The notes beneath the pieces were generated by a model that searched no databases, had not been told where the DNA came from, and saw only the letters and a program-made list of their open reading frames with translations. The translations under genes and the position numbers were made by a program. Positions 18,686-27,594 of a DNA stretch of 64,000 nucleotides are shown one piece after another. Location of the stretch: positions 62,001 through 126,000 of the forward strand of contig NZ_JAFBDB010000002.1 in NCBI RefSeq assembly GCF_016908015.1. Reading direction: 5' to 3'. Within the stretch, counting starts at the first letter, position 1. Each line of letters starts with the position of its first letter. The stretch comes from Clostridium pascui. GTDB lineage: Bacteria; Bacillota; Clostridia; Clostridiales; Clostridiaceae.

Positions 18686-19678
18686 TTAATTTATAGTATT
18701 TTCTTTAAAATTTTCATAAGATTCTAAAAAAGAATTAAAGTTATTATTTAGTGTATTATATGATGCTTCTGTTTCATTATAAGTAGAAGTTACTTCTTTA
18801 ATATAATTAGATGTTTCTTTTTGGTTTTGATATGAAATAACATCTAATTTGAAACTTTGTATATATGAAATATAGTTATTTAAAGTAGTTAAAAACAATT
18901 CATATATATATATAGAATTAGAGGGAACAGTTAGTTTAGAAAACTCAGTCTTTATCTCTTGAACTTGTTCTACATTTAAATCAACTATTTCCATCAATGA
19001 ATCTAAACTAAGGTTTTTGTTTAATCTATCTACGTAATCATTATAATTCATTTTTATATCTATAAAGGAACTTAAAATTTCATCCATACAATCAATAAAT
19101 TCTTTATATTGTGCAGTATTAATTTCATTAGTTTTTCTAATTCTAATAAGGTCCTCTATATAAGAAATACAATTATTTATATAAGTTTTACTTTTATTAG
19201 TTAATGAAATACTTAATCTATTAGTATGGAAAAGTGAATAGTGGTAAAGACATTTATTATTAAGATTTTTTAAGGTTATTAAGGCCTTGTCCATATCTCC
19301 TCCTTGAGGATTAGCAAATATAGCAACAAGTTGTTCGTATATATGTATATTATAATTTAAACCTTGTAATAAGTTGTCATATTCGCTAGCGCTTATAGTA
19401 TTTGCGCCTATATTATTTAAGTTATTTTTAACTTCTTTTAATTCCTTTACTATGATTGGGAGTTCTTCTCTTGATTTTTCTATATCTATGCTCTGTTCTT
19501 TTATTAAATTCCAAGTTTTATTATTAGTATTATTAATAGATGTTATACTAATGTGTAATACTTTTTTAGGGCTATTTTTAGTAAAATTCTTTAATAATGA
19601 ATAGGTGTTAAGTATATTACCTATAATTAGTAATAGGGCAAATGTTATTATGCCTATAATAAGCTTTTTGTTTTTCAT
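18686..19678 (-). CDS. Membrane-anchored helical protein of unknown function
   Basis: One N-terminal membrane helix or uncleaved signal (LIIGIITFALLLIIGNIL) is followed by about 300 residues rich in N, K, E, I and S, predicted mainly helical and probably coiled-coil in places. No cysteine cluster or catalytic motif is visible. AGGGGGG precedes the ATG. It is transcribed toward the c-di-AMP riboswitch and divergently from cdaA, which starts 158 bp away. I do not recognise the family. Confidence 0.75.
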   Translation of the reverse strand: MKNKKLIIGIITFALLLIIGNILNTYSLLKNFTKNSPKKVLHISITSINNTNNKTWNLIKEQSIDIEKSREELPIIVKELKEVKNNLNNIGANTISASEYDNLLQGLNYNIHIYEQLVAIFANPQGGDMDKALITLKNLNNKCLYHYSLFHTNRLSISLTNKSKTYINNCISYIEDLIRIRKTNEINTAQYKEFIDCMDEILSSFIDIKMNYNDYVDRLNKNLSLDSLMEIVDLNVEQVQEIKTEFSKLTVPSNSIYIYELFLTTLNNYISYIQSFKLDVISYQNQKETSNYIKEVTSTYNETEASYNTLNNNFNSFLESYENFKENTIN

Positions 19679-19836
19679 TTTAATCCCCCCTTCTAGTTAT
19701 AATATTCATTAGAATTTAATAAAATTACTTCTAAAAAATTTTATTAATAATTTAATAAATTTTACTTAATAAATTATAAAAATTACTAAGTATAGTGTAT
19801 AATTATTAATGTAATTAAAGAAATAAGGAGGTGAAG

Positions 19837-20688
19837 ATGTTGGAGATATTACAGGTGATGGTAAATTCAATAAAAAATATAAATGTGTCTTCTATACTAG
19901 ACATTTTGGCGGTATCATATCTCTTTTATAAAGCATATATGTTGATCAGAGAAACTAGAGCAGAACAACTTTTAAAGGGAATTATACTTATAATAATATT
20001 TATTCCAATAAGTAAAGTATTAAGACTTGAAATGCTGTATTGGATTTTAAGTAATACAATTACAATAGGGGTGCTTTCTTTTATTATCATATTTCAACCT
20101 GAAATCCGTAGAGCTCTAGAACATATAGGAAGAAGTGCTTTTACTGACAAACATATTTTACAAGATGAGGAAGCAATGGCAAAGGTAATAGAGGAAATAG
20201 TTAATGCTGTAGAAAACTTATCTAGAGAAAAAACAGGAGCATTAATAGTAATTGAAAGATTGACAGGACTCGGTGAAATTATAAATACAGGAACTAAATT
20301 AGACTCACTAGTATCTTCAGCTCTCCTAGAAAACATATTTGTGGTAAATACTCCCCTTCATGATGGAGCAACTATAATAAGGAATGATAGAATAATTTCT
20401 TCGGGATGCTTTTTGCCACTTACAAGCAATAATGAATTAAATAGGGCACTGGGAACAAGGCATAGGGCAGCACTTGGTATATCCGAGAACTCAGATGCAA
20501 TAATTATAGTAGTTTCAGAAGAAACAGGAACAATATCTTTGGCTGTTAATGGCAATTTAACTAGGAATTACGATAAGGCAAGACTTAAGGATATACTTAT
20601 GAGAATAATTAAAAAGACTCAAAGTAAAAAATTAAATTTTAAAGAGCGGGTGGTAGCATGGATGAGAGAAACAAAAAAGAGCAGCTAA
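19837..20688 (+). CDS. cdaA: Diadenylate cyclase CdaA
   Basis: CdaA makes cyclic-di-AMP from two ATP at the membrane. Three hydrophobic helices occupy about residues 20-87; the DAC domain follows with D176-G177-A178 in LHDGATI and R208-H209-R210 in GTRHRAALG, both required for activity. ATG 19837 is chosen 5-6 nt after AAGGAGG; the GTG at 19831 overlaps the ribosome site. It overlaps cdaR, the usual partner. glmM, the other usual neighbour, lies about 5 kb downstream because three genes intervene. Confidence 0.96.
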   Translation: MLEILQVMVNSIKNINVSSILDILAVSYLFYKAYMLIRETRAEQLLKGIILIIIFIPISKVLRLEMLYWILSNTITIGVLSFIIIFQPEIRRALEHIGRSAFTDKHILQDEEAMAKVIEEIVNAVENLSREKTGALIVIERLTGLGEIINTGTKLDSLVSSALLENIFVVNTPLHDGATIIRNDRIISSGCFLPLTSNNELNRALGTRHRAALGISENSDAIIIVVSEETGTISLAVNGNLTRNYDKARLKDILMRIIKKTQSKKLNFKERVVAWMRETKKSS

Positions 20689-21878
20689 TTATAAAAATAT
20701 GCTGTCTTATTGCTGCTTTTGGATTATGGTTATATACTACCAACGTATTAAATCCTATAAGAACTTATAAAAAAAGTATTCCAGTAGTTTTAATGAATGC
20801 AGATGCAATAGGACAATCAAATTTAACTTTAATTCCTGGACAAAATCCTTCTATAACACTAACATTAAAGGGAACCGCAAATGACGTATATTCTGTTACA
20901 GAAAATCAATTTAAAGTAGTAATTGATTTAGGTGCCTATGTGTTAAAAAAGGGAGAAAATATTATCCCCGTAGAGCTTAAAGAAATTCCAAACAATATTA
21001 AAGTAGTAAATACTGAAAATCTATGGGCAAAAGTTGAAATAGATGAACTTGAAGAAAAAGTGGTACCTATTAAGACAGATATAGAAGGTAAAGCAAAAGA
21101 AGGATATTATGCGTTAAAAACAAATATAAATGAAAACTCTGCTAGAATAACTGGAGCAGCTAGATATGTTGAAAAAGTAGATGCAGTAGTTGCAAAGTAT
21201 AATATAAGTAATAGAACTTCGGACTTACAGCAGGCAGTTTCATTAAAACCTGTAGATAAAAACAATAATGTTGTAGATTATGTAAAAGTAGAACCTTCAT
21301 ATGTAAATGTTAAGGTACCGATAAAGAAAATAAAAAGTATTCCTATAACAGTTAAAACAACAGGAGAATTATCAGATAAAATTTTAAATAGCATTATTTC
21401 TATTCCTAGCTCTATAGAGATAGCTGGAGAGGATGCCCTTATAAATTCTATTACATCTTTAAATACTGAAACAATAGATTTATCTACATCATCTAAAGAT
21501 GAAATTGATGTAAAATTAATAGTACCCGAAGGAGTTACTCTTATAAATAATAATGGATATGTAAAGGTGAAAATAACTTCAAATAATATTTTACAAAAAA
21601 CCATATCATCAACGATTAAATTTATTAATAAAGGTGAAGACTATGATGTAACATTAGATGTTTCACAGGTAAATATTATGATAAAAGGTACAGGAGATAT
21701 TTTGAATGATATAGCAACCTTAGAAAGTTATATAGATTTAAATTCTTTAAAGGAAGGTACACACTCTGTTCCTATAAGTGTAAATATACCAAGTAACGTT
21801 AGTTTAGTTTCAATGACTCCAAGTAATATAAATGTAACTATAAAGAAAAAGGTGGTAGAAACTATAAATGGCAATTAA
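20658..21878 (+). CDS. cdaR: YbbR-domain regulator of diadenylate cyclase
   Basis: One N-terminal membrane helix (IKICCLIAAFGLWLYTTN) is followed by several tandem YbbR domains over the remaining 370 residues, recognisable from repeats such as VPIKTDIEG, IPITVKTTGEL and HSVPISVNIPSNVSLVSMTPSNINV. CdaR-type proteins bind CdaA and tune c-di-AMP synthesis. The gene overlaps cdaA by 31 bp and its own end overlaps the next gene by 11 bp. The start ATG 20658 follows a GGGTGG ribosome site. Confidence 0.92.
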   Translation: MDERNKKEQLIIKICCLIAAFGLWLYTTNVLNPIRTYKKSIPVVLMNADAIGQSNLTLIPGQNPSITLTLKGTANDVYSVTENQFKVVIDLGAYVLKKGENIIPVELKEIPNNIKVVNTENLWAKVEIDELEEKVVPIKTDIEGKAKEGYYALKTNINENSARITGAARYVEKVDAVVAKYNISNRTSDLQQAVSLKPVDKNNNVVDYVKVEPSYVNVKVPIKKIKSIPITVKTTGELSDKILNSIISIPSSIEIAGEDALINSITSLNTETIDLSTSSKDEIDVKLIVPEGVTLINNNGYVKVKITSNNILQKTISSTIKFINKGEDYDVTLDVSQVNIMIKGTGDILNDIATLESYIDLNSLKEGTHSVPISVNIPSNVSLVSMTPSNINVTIKKKVVETINGN

Positions 21879-23466
21879 AATAAACAACATAGCACTAGAC
21901 ATAGATGAAGATATATCAATTTTAAAATCTAAAGTAGCTAAAAAATTGAGACTTCCAGAAAAATATATAAAAGATTTTAAAATATTAAAAGAGTCTATTG
22001 ATGCAAGAAAAAAAAATCTTATTAAGATTAATTATGCTGTAGAGATTACTTGTGATGATGAAGAAAGGGTAGTTTTAAAAGCAAATGATAAAGATGTAAA
22101 AATAGAAGAACAAAATTGTGAGGAGAATTTTCCCTTTGGAGAAAAAAAGTTAAGCCACAGACCAGTAATTATAGGCATGGGGCCAGCAGGGATGTTTGCT
22201 GGCCTTTTATTATCGCAAAAAGGGTATAATCCTATAATAGTAGAAAGAGGAGAAGCGGTAGAGGAAAGAACTAAATCCATTAATAAGTTTTGGAAAGAAG
22301 GAATATTAAAGGAAAGTTCTAATGTTCAATTTGGTGAAGGTGGGGCAGGAACTTTTTCTGATGGGAAGCTAACTACTAGAATAAAGGATACAAGATGTGA
22401 CTTTATTTTAGAAGAGTTTATAAGGTGTGGTGCACCAGAGGAAATAAAATATATGGGGAAACCTCATATTGGTACAGATATATTAAAAGAAGTTGTAAAA
22501 AATATTAGAAAAGAAATAATAAGACTTGGGGGAGAAGTTTACTTTAATCATCAAATGCAAGATCTTATTATTAAAGATGGTAACTTAAAAGCTATAATAG
22601 CTAATGATAAAGAAATACCTTGTGAAGTTGCAGTGCTTTCAATAGGTCATAGTGCAAGAGATACCTATGAGCTTCTACATAATAAAAATATATTTTTAGA
22701 GCCTAAACCCTTTGCAATAGGAGTGAGGGCAGAGCATGTTCAATCATTTATTGATGAAAATCAATATGGAAAATATGCAGGCCATCCAAGGCTTAGGGCA
22801 GCCGATTATAGGCTTGCATATACAAGTGACAAGACAGGAAGAGGAGTATATAGCTTTTGTATGTGTCCTGGAGGATATGTTGTAGCCGCTTCATCAGAGG
22901 AAAATAAAATTGTGACTAATGGAATGAGTTATCATAAAAGAGATGGAAAAAATGCCAATTCAGCAATAGTTGTATCTGTAAGCCCAGAGGATTTTGAAGG
23001 AAGTAGCCCATTAAAAGGAATGGAATTTCAAAGACATTATGAAAGCTTAGCATACAAAACTACCAATAGTTATATGGCACCAGTTCAGCTTTTAGGAGAT
23101 TTTATGAAAGACGAGATAAGTAAGGGTATAGGCAAGGTAGAGCCTACATATAAACCTGGATATGAGTTTTCAGACTTAAGAAAATGTCTACCTTCTTATG
23201 TAATAGAATCCCTAAAGGATGGTTTTATAAACTTTGATAAGAAGATAAAAGGTTTTGGGGATAAGGACACGGTGCTTACAGGAATAGAAACTAGAACTTC
23301 TGCTCCAGTAAGAATTACAAGAAATGAAGACCTACAGAGTATTTCACTGAAGGGACTTTACCCAGCGGGAGAAGGAGCAGGATATGCAGGTGGAATAATA
23401 TCCGCAGCAGTAGATGGATTAAGGGTAGCAGAAAGTATAATGAAGGAATGGGCACCTATAATATAA
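21868..23466 (+). CDS. FAD-dependent oxidoreductase (COG2509-like)
   Basis: The protein has an N-terminal domain of about 90 residues, then an FAD-binding GMGPAGMFAGLLLSQKG motif, the FGEGGAGTFSDGKL loop, and a C-terminal GAGYAGGIISAAVDG dinucleotide/FAD segment. This layout is that of the conserved uncharacterised FAD-dependent dehydrogenases (COG2509) often found near ybbR in clostridia. Substrate is unknown. It overlaps cdaR by 11 bp and so is translated with it. Confidence 0.88.
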   Translation: MAIKINNIALDIDEDISILKSKVAKKLRLPEKYIKDFKILKESIDARKKNLIKINYAVEITCDDEERVVLKANDKDVKIEEQNCEENFPFGEKKLSHRPVIIGMGPAGMFAGLLLSQKGYNPIIVERGEAVEERTKSINKFWKEGILKESSNVQFGEGGAGTFSDGKLTTRIKDTRCDFILEEFIRCGAPEEIKYMGKPHIGTDILKEVVKNIRKEIIRLGGEVYFNHQMQDLIIKDGNLKAIIANDKEIPCEVAVLSIGHSARDTYELLHNKNIFLEPKPFAIGVRAEHVQSFIDENQYGKYAGHPRLRAADYRLAYTSDKTGRGVYSFCMCPGGYVVAASSEENKIVTNGMSYHKRDGKNANSAIVVSVSPEDFEGSSPLKGMEFQRHYESLAYKTTNSYMAPVQLLGDFMKDEISKGIGKVEPTYKPGYEFSDLRKCLPSYVIESLKDGFINFDKKIKGFGDKDTVLTGIETRTSAPVRITRNEDLQSISLKGLYPAGEGAGYAGGIISAAVDGLRVAESIMKEWAPII

Positions 23467-23471
23467 TTAAA

Positions 23472-23520
23472 AGCTTTGATTTAAATAGTAAGTATAATCT
23501 ACTTAATTTAAGTCAAAGCT
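23472..23520 (+). terminator. Hairpin after the FAD protein
   Basis: AGCTTTGA (23472-23479) pairs with TCAAAGCT (23513-23520) and inner TTTAAAT/ATTTAA add to the stem. No T-run follows, so termination is uncertain. Confidence 0.45.
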
Positions 23521-23570
23521 AAAAATTTAATAACTTAATTTTCTGAAAAACAGTGATTTTATGAAAATAT

Positions 23571-23599
23571 TTGATACAATAAACATGAGATATTATAAC
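23571..23599 (+). promoter_or_regulatory. Putative ptb-buk promoter
   Basis: TTGATA (23571-23576) and TATAAC (23594-23599) are 17 nt apart, 57 bp before the ptb start. Confidence 0.5.
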
Positions 23600-23655
23600 A
23601 GTTTAGATAGTTAAAAATTTATCAATCATAAATAATTTTAAAGAGGTGTATTTCA

Positions 23656-24567
23656 ATGATTAGAAGTTTTGATGAAGTTTTACAAAAGCTTAAAAGTCTT
23701 GAAACTAAAAAAGTAGCAGTAGCTGTAGCACAAGATGAACCAGTTCTTGAAGCAGTTAGAGATGCAAAGAAGAATGGTATTGCTGATGCTATATTAGTAG
23801 GTCACAAAGAAGAAATAGAAAAGATAGCGGACAAAATAGGAATGAATTTAAGTGACTTTGAAATAATAGACGAGCCAAACGTTGCAAAAGCATCCTTAAA
23901 GGCTGTAGAATTAGTATCTACAGGAAAAGCAGATATGTTAATGAAAGGTTTAGTTGATACAGCAACTTTCTTAAGATCTGTTTTAAATAAAGAAATTGGA
24001 CTAAGAACAGGAAAAACTATGTCCCACGTAGCAGTTTTTGAAACAGAAAAATTTGATAGATTATTATTATTAACAGATGTTGCTTTTAATACATATCCTG
24101 AACTTAAGGAGAAAGTTGATATAATACATAATGCTGCATCAGTTGCACATGCTCTTGGAATAGAAAAACCTAAAGTTGCAGCAGTATGTGCTGTAGAAGT
24201 TGTAAATCCAAAGATGCCTGAAACTATAGACGCTTCTTTACTTGCAAAGATGAGTGATAGAGGACAGATTAAGGGATGCGTTGTAGATGGACCTTTCGCA
24301 CTTGACAATGCATTATCTGAAGAAGCTGCAAAACATAAGAAGGTTACAGGGGAAGTAGCAGGTAAGGCAGATGTATTATTACTTCCAAATATCCATGCAG
24401 GTAACATAATGTATAAGACTTTAACTTATACAACTGATTCTAAAAATGGATGCTTACTTGTAGGAACAACTGCACCAGTTGTATTAACTTCTAGAAATGA
24501 TAGTCATGAAACAAAGATGTATTCAATAGCTCTTGCAGCATTAGTAGCTGACAATATGAAGAAATAA
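23656..24567 (+). CDS. ptb: Phosphate butyryltransferase
   Basis: Ptb converts butyryl-CoA and phosphate to butyryl-phosphate, the first step of energy-yielding butyrate formation. It belongs to the phosphate acetyl/butyryltransferase family: DMLMKGLVDTATFLRSVLN, the TLLLTDVAFN-like LLLLTDVAFNTYP and LLLPNIHAGNIMYK are typical, and the 303-residue length is right for Ptb. It is 30 bp ahead of butyrate kinase. The pair is inserted between the cdaA cluster and glmM. Confidence 0.94.
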   Translation: MIRSFDEVLQKLKSLETKKVAVAVAQDEPVLEAVRDAKKNGIADAILVGHKEEIEKIADKIGMNLSDFEIIDEPNVAKASLKAVELVSTGKADMLMKGLVDTATFLRSVLNKEIGLRTGKTMSHVAVFETEKFDRLLLLTDVAFNTYPELKEKVDIIHNAASVAHALGIEKPKVAAVCAVEVVNPKMPETIDASLLAKMSDRGQIKGCVVDGPFALDNALSEEAAKHKKVTGEVAGKADVLLLPNIHAGNIMYKTLTYTTDSKNGCLLVGTTAPVVLTSRNDSHETKMYSIALAALVADNMKK

Positions 24568-24597
24568 TTTATAATTATAATATATGGAGGTAACAAA

Positions 24598-25677
24598 ATG
24601 TCATACAAATTATTGATAATAAACCCAGGTTCTACTTCTACAAAAATAGGTGTATTTGAAGATGAAAATTTACTATTTGAAGAAACTTTAAGACATTCTT
24701 CAGAGGAAATAGGAAGATATGAAACAGTATATGATCAGTTTCAGTTTAGACAAGAAGTTATATTAAATGTACTAAAGGAAAAGGGATTTGATATAGCTAC
24801 TTTAAGTGCAGTAGTAGGAAGAGGCGGACTCTTAAAACCTATCGAAGGAGGCACATATGCTGTAAATGATGCTATGCTTCATGATCTTAAAGTAAGCGTA
24901 CGTGGACAGCATGCTTCAAACTTAGGTGGAATAATTGCAAATGAAATTGCTACTTCACTTAATATACCATCATTTATAGTAGATCCAGTTGTTGTAGATG
25001 AACTTCAAGATATAGCAAGAATTTCTGGTATGCCAGAAATAGAAAGAACTAGTATATTCCATGCTTTAAATCAAAAAGCTGTTGCAAGAAAATATGCTAA
25101 AGAACACGGAAAAGATTATGCAGATGTAAACTTAATAGTAGCTCACATGGGTGGTGGTTCATCTGTTGGAGCACATAAAAATGGAAGAATCGTTGATGTA
25201 AACAATGCATTAGATGGAGAAGGTCCATTTTCACCAGAAAGAAGTGGCGGAGTTCCAATAGGAGATCTAGTAAGACTTTGTTACTCAGGAAAATATACTT
25301 TACCAGAAATGATTAAAAAGATAAATGGAAAAGGTGGTACAGTAGCATACCTTGGAACAAATGACTTTAGAGATGTTGAAAATAAAGGATTAGAAGGCGG
25401 CGAAGAATATAAGGAATATAAGCTTATATTAGATGCATTTATATATCAAATGGGTAAAGAAATAGGAAAATGTGCAGCCGTTCTAGCTGGTAAAATAGAC
25501 GCTATAATATTAACTGGAGGAATTGCTTACAGTAAATATGTAGTAGCTGAAATTAAAAAGATGGTTGAATTTATGGCTCCTGTAGTACCATATCCTGGAG
25601 AAGATGAATTATTAGCATTAGCTCAAGGAGCAATAAGAGTACTATCTGGAGAAGAAAAAGCAAAAGAATATAAATAA
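24598..25677 (+). CDS. buk: Butyrate kinase
   Basis: Buk makes ATP and butyrate from butyryl-phosphate and ADP. The acetate/butyrate kinase signature is clear: [14 protein letters not shown] at the N-terminus, [16 protein letters not shown] in the middle and [13 protein letters not shown] near the end. The 359-residue length matches butyrate kinase rather than the longer acetate kinase. The ribosome site TGGAGG precedes ATG 24598. With ptb it forms the butyrate branch that disposes of electrons from glutamate or glycerol fermentation. Confidence 0.95.
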   Translation: MSYKLLIINPGSTSTKIGVFEDENLLFEETLRHSSEEIGRYETVYDQFQFRQEVILNVLKEKGFDIATLSAVVGRGGLLKPIEGGTYAVNDAMLHDLKVSVRGQHASNLGGIIANEIATSLNIPSFIVDPVVVDELQDIARISGMPEIERTSIFHALNQKAVARKYAKEHGKDYADVNLIVAHMGGGSSVGAHKNGRIVDVNNALDGEGPFSPERSGGVPIGDLVRLCYSGKYTLPEMIKKINGKGGTVAYLGTNDFRDVENKGLEGGEEYKEYKLILDAFIYQMGKEIGKCAAVLAGKIDAIILTGGIAYSKYVVAEIKKMVEFMAPVVPYPGEDELLALAQGAIRVLSGEEKAKEYK

Positions 25678-25690
25678 TTATATGTGATTA

Positions 25691-25726
25691 TAAAGGTCTG
25701 GCGGTAGCGCCGGACCTTTACTTTTG
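25691..25726 (+). terminator. Terminator after buk
   Basis: TAAAGGTCTGGCG (25691-25703) pairs with CGCCGGACCTTTA (25708-25720) around GTAG, followed by CTTTTG. Confidence 0.85.
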
Positions 25727-25750
25727 TCGAATTAACTAACAGGCATTCTG

Positions 25751-25779
25751 TTGAGATAATATATAAATTGTATTATAAT
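25751..25779 (+). promoter_or_regulatory. Putative glmM promoter
   Basis: TTGAGA (25751-25756) and TATAAT (25774-25779) are 17 nt apart, placing transcription start about 70 bp before glmM. Confidence 0.65.
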
Positions 25780-25858
25780 AGGTCTATATGTTTGAATTTT
25801 AACAATAAAATTGCATAAACTTATATTACATAAAACATAGAAGAGAGAGGTATTATCT

Positions 25859-27208
25859 ATGGATAGAATGTTTGGAACGGATGGAGTAAGAGGTATAGCA
25901 AACCAAGAACTTACATCAAGACTTGCATACGATTTAGGAAGAGCAGGTGCACATATATTAACAGAAGGTACTCATAAGCCTAAAATCTTAGTAGGAATGG
26001 ATACAAGAATATCAGGACATATGCTTGAAAGCGCATTAGTAGCAGGCATACTCTCTGTAGGAGCTGAGGCAGTTTGTGTAGGGATTGTACCAACTCCAGC
26101 TATAGCATATTTAACAAGAAAATATGGAGCAGATGCAGGGGTGGTAATTTCAGCATCTCATAATCCAGTTGAATATAATGGGATAAAGTTTTTTAACAAA
26201 AATGGATATAAACTTTCTGATGATTTAGAAGATAAGATACAAGCTGTAATAGAAGAAAACTTTGAAGGAGTACCTTCACCTATAGGAGAAAATATAGGAA
26301 GAAAGATTGTTGAAGAAGCGGCTATAGAAGATTATATAGAATTTGCAAAGTCTACTATAGATACAAATCTAAAGGGATTAAAGGTTGCACTAGATTGTGC
26401 CAATGGAGCAGCTTATGAAACAGCAGTTCAAACCTTTAGGGCATTAGGAGCAGAAGTAGTAGTTATAAATAATGATCCCGATGGATTCAATATAAATAAG
26501 AACTGTGGATCTACTCACCCTGAAGAGCTAATGGATTACGTTGTAAAAAAAGGATGTGACCTAGGATTAGCTTTTGACGGGGATGCAGATAGATGTTTAG
26601 CAGTAGATGAAAATGGAAAATTAATAAATGGAGATTTTATAATGTCCATTTGTGGTAAGCATATGAAGGATACAGGAAAACTAGATAAGGATACTATAGT
26701 TATAACTGTTATGAGTAATCTAGGTATGCATATAGCCATGAAAAGAGAAGGCATCAATTTTATAACTACTAAGGTAGGGGATAGATACGTGCTTGAAGAA
26801 ATGGTTAAGGATGGGTATAAAATTGGAGGAGAACAATCAGGACATATTATTTTCTTAGATTATAATACAACTGGAGATGGGCTTATTACAGGACTTCAAT
26901 TATCAGCTATTATAAAAAACACTGGTAAGAAGTTATCGGAACTTGCTTCTGTAATGAAAGAACTTCCTCAAGTACTTGTAAATGCAAGGATACCTAATGA
27001 TAAAAAAGATATATATATAACAGATGAAGAAATAGCATCAGAAATTAAAGGTATAGAAGATAAAATGAAAGGTAACGGAAGGGTTCTAATAAGACCATCA
27101 GGAACAGAGCCATTAGTGAGAGTAATGCTTGAAGGAGAAGATCAATCTGAAATAGATGAAATAGCACACTCCTTAGCTAAATTAATAGAACAGAAGGCAA
27201 ATCAATAA
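25859..27208 (+). CDS. glmM: Phosphoglucosamine mutase
   Basis: GlmM converts glucosamine-6-phosphate to glucosamine-1-phosphate for UDP-GlcNAc and peptidoglycan. The phosphoserine loop [14 protein letters not shown], the metal loop DGDADRCL, the sugar loop GGEQSGH and the phosphate loop [13 protein letters not shown] are present in order. Length is 449 residues. The start at ATG 25859 is behind GAGAGAGG; ATG 25868 (MFGTDG) is a possible shorter start. GlmM is a known partner and inhibitor of CdaA in other Firmicutes, and here it lies downstream of cdaA-cdaR, separated by three genes. Confidence 0.96.
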   Translation: MDRMFGTDGVRGIANQELTSRLAYDLGRAGAHILTEGTHKPKILVGMDTRISGHMLESALVAGILSVGAEAVCVGIVPTPAIAYLTRKYGADAGVVISASHNPVEYNGIKFFNKNGYKLSDDLEDKIQAVIEENFEGVPSPIGENIGRKIVEEAAIEDYIEFAKSTIDTNLKGLKVALDCANGAAYETAVQTFRALGAEVVVINNDPDGFNINKNCGSTHPEELMDYVVKKGCDLGLAFDGDADRCLAVDENGKLINGDFIMSICGKHMKDTGKLDKDTIVITVMSNLGMHIAMKREGINFITTKVGDRYVLEEMVKDGYKIGGEQSGHIIFLDYNTTGDGLITGLQLSAIIKNTGKKLSELASVMKELPQVLVNARIPNDKKDIYITDEEIASEIKGIEDKMKGNGRVLIRPSGTEPLVRVMLEGEDQSEIDEIAHSLAKLIEQKANQ

Positions 27209-27221
27209 TTAAAAGTATGTA

Positions 27222-27256
27222 TAGTGAACATCTTATAATAAAAAAGATGTTCACTA
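27222..27256 (+). terminator. Hairpin after glmM
   Basis: TAGTGAACATCTT (27222-27234) pairs with AAGATGTTCACTA (27244-27256). No strong T-run follows, so it may be a leaky terminator. Confidence 0.5.
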
Positions 27257-27399
27257 AAACTATTTCTGAAGTTTTTATTAAATTTTCATTTACCATTGAC
27301 CAAATTCAATATAAAAAATATAATGAATTAGATGCCTTTTTATTAAAAAGGACAAAAGGGGTGATAGTTAAGTAGGAAATTTTGGATGATTTAAATTTA

Positions 27400-27535
27400 A
27401 AGCGCCAGGACTCCATTGGAGTTGACGAGGATGGGGAGTATCGAATCTTCGGCGGGTGCCCCACGGTATCGCACTACCGTTAACGGCTTATAAAATCTAA
27501 AAGCGATTTTAGACACAAAATAAGCCAGGTGTTAA
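27400..27535 (+). ncRNA. glmS self-cleaving ribozyme/riboswitch
   Basis: The leader of the glucosamine synthase gene contains AAGCGCC with the expected cleavage point before G27402. The conserved core follows: GTTGACGAGGATGGGGAG, TCTTCGGCGGGTGCC and a P4-like hairpin GGCTTAT...ATAAGCC at about 27486-27530. Known glmS ribozymes cleave their mRNA when glucosamine-6-phosphate is bound, giving feedback on the downstream gene. It ends about 60 bp before the ATG. Confidence 0.93.
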
Positions 27536-27542
27536 AAACTTT

Positions 27543-27559
27543 CATATACCTAAGGTATA
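27543..27559 (+). repeat. Short palindrome between ribozyme and glmS
   Basis: ATATACCT-A-AGGTATAT is a perfect inverted repeat with 8-base arms just upstream of the glmS ribosome site. Its role is unknown. Confidence 0.5.
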
Positions 27560-27594
27560 TCATATTAAATTAAATTTGAAAGGAAGAATAAATT

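Noticed and set aside
23802-24407. 201-codon minus-strand frame inside ptb
   Set aside because: Shadow of ptb, whose protein is clearly recognised over the same bases.
27355-27375. Very short leader peptide (GTG ATA GTT AAG stop) before the glmS ribozyme
   Set aside because: An RBS-like AAAAGGGG precedes it, but four codons with no pattern are not enough evidence.
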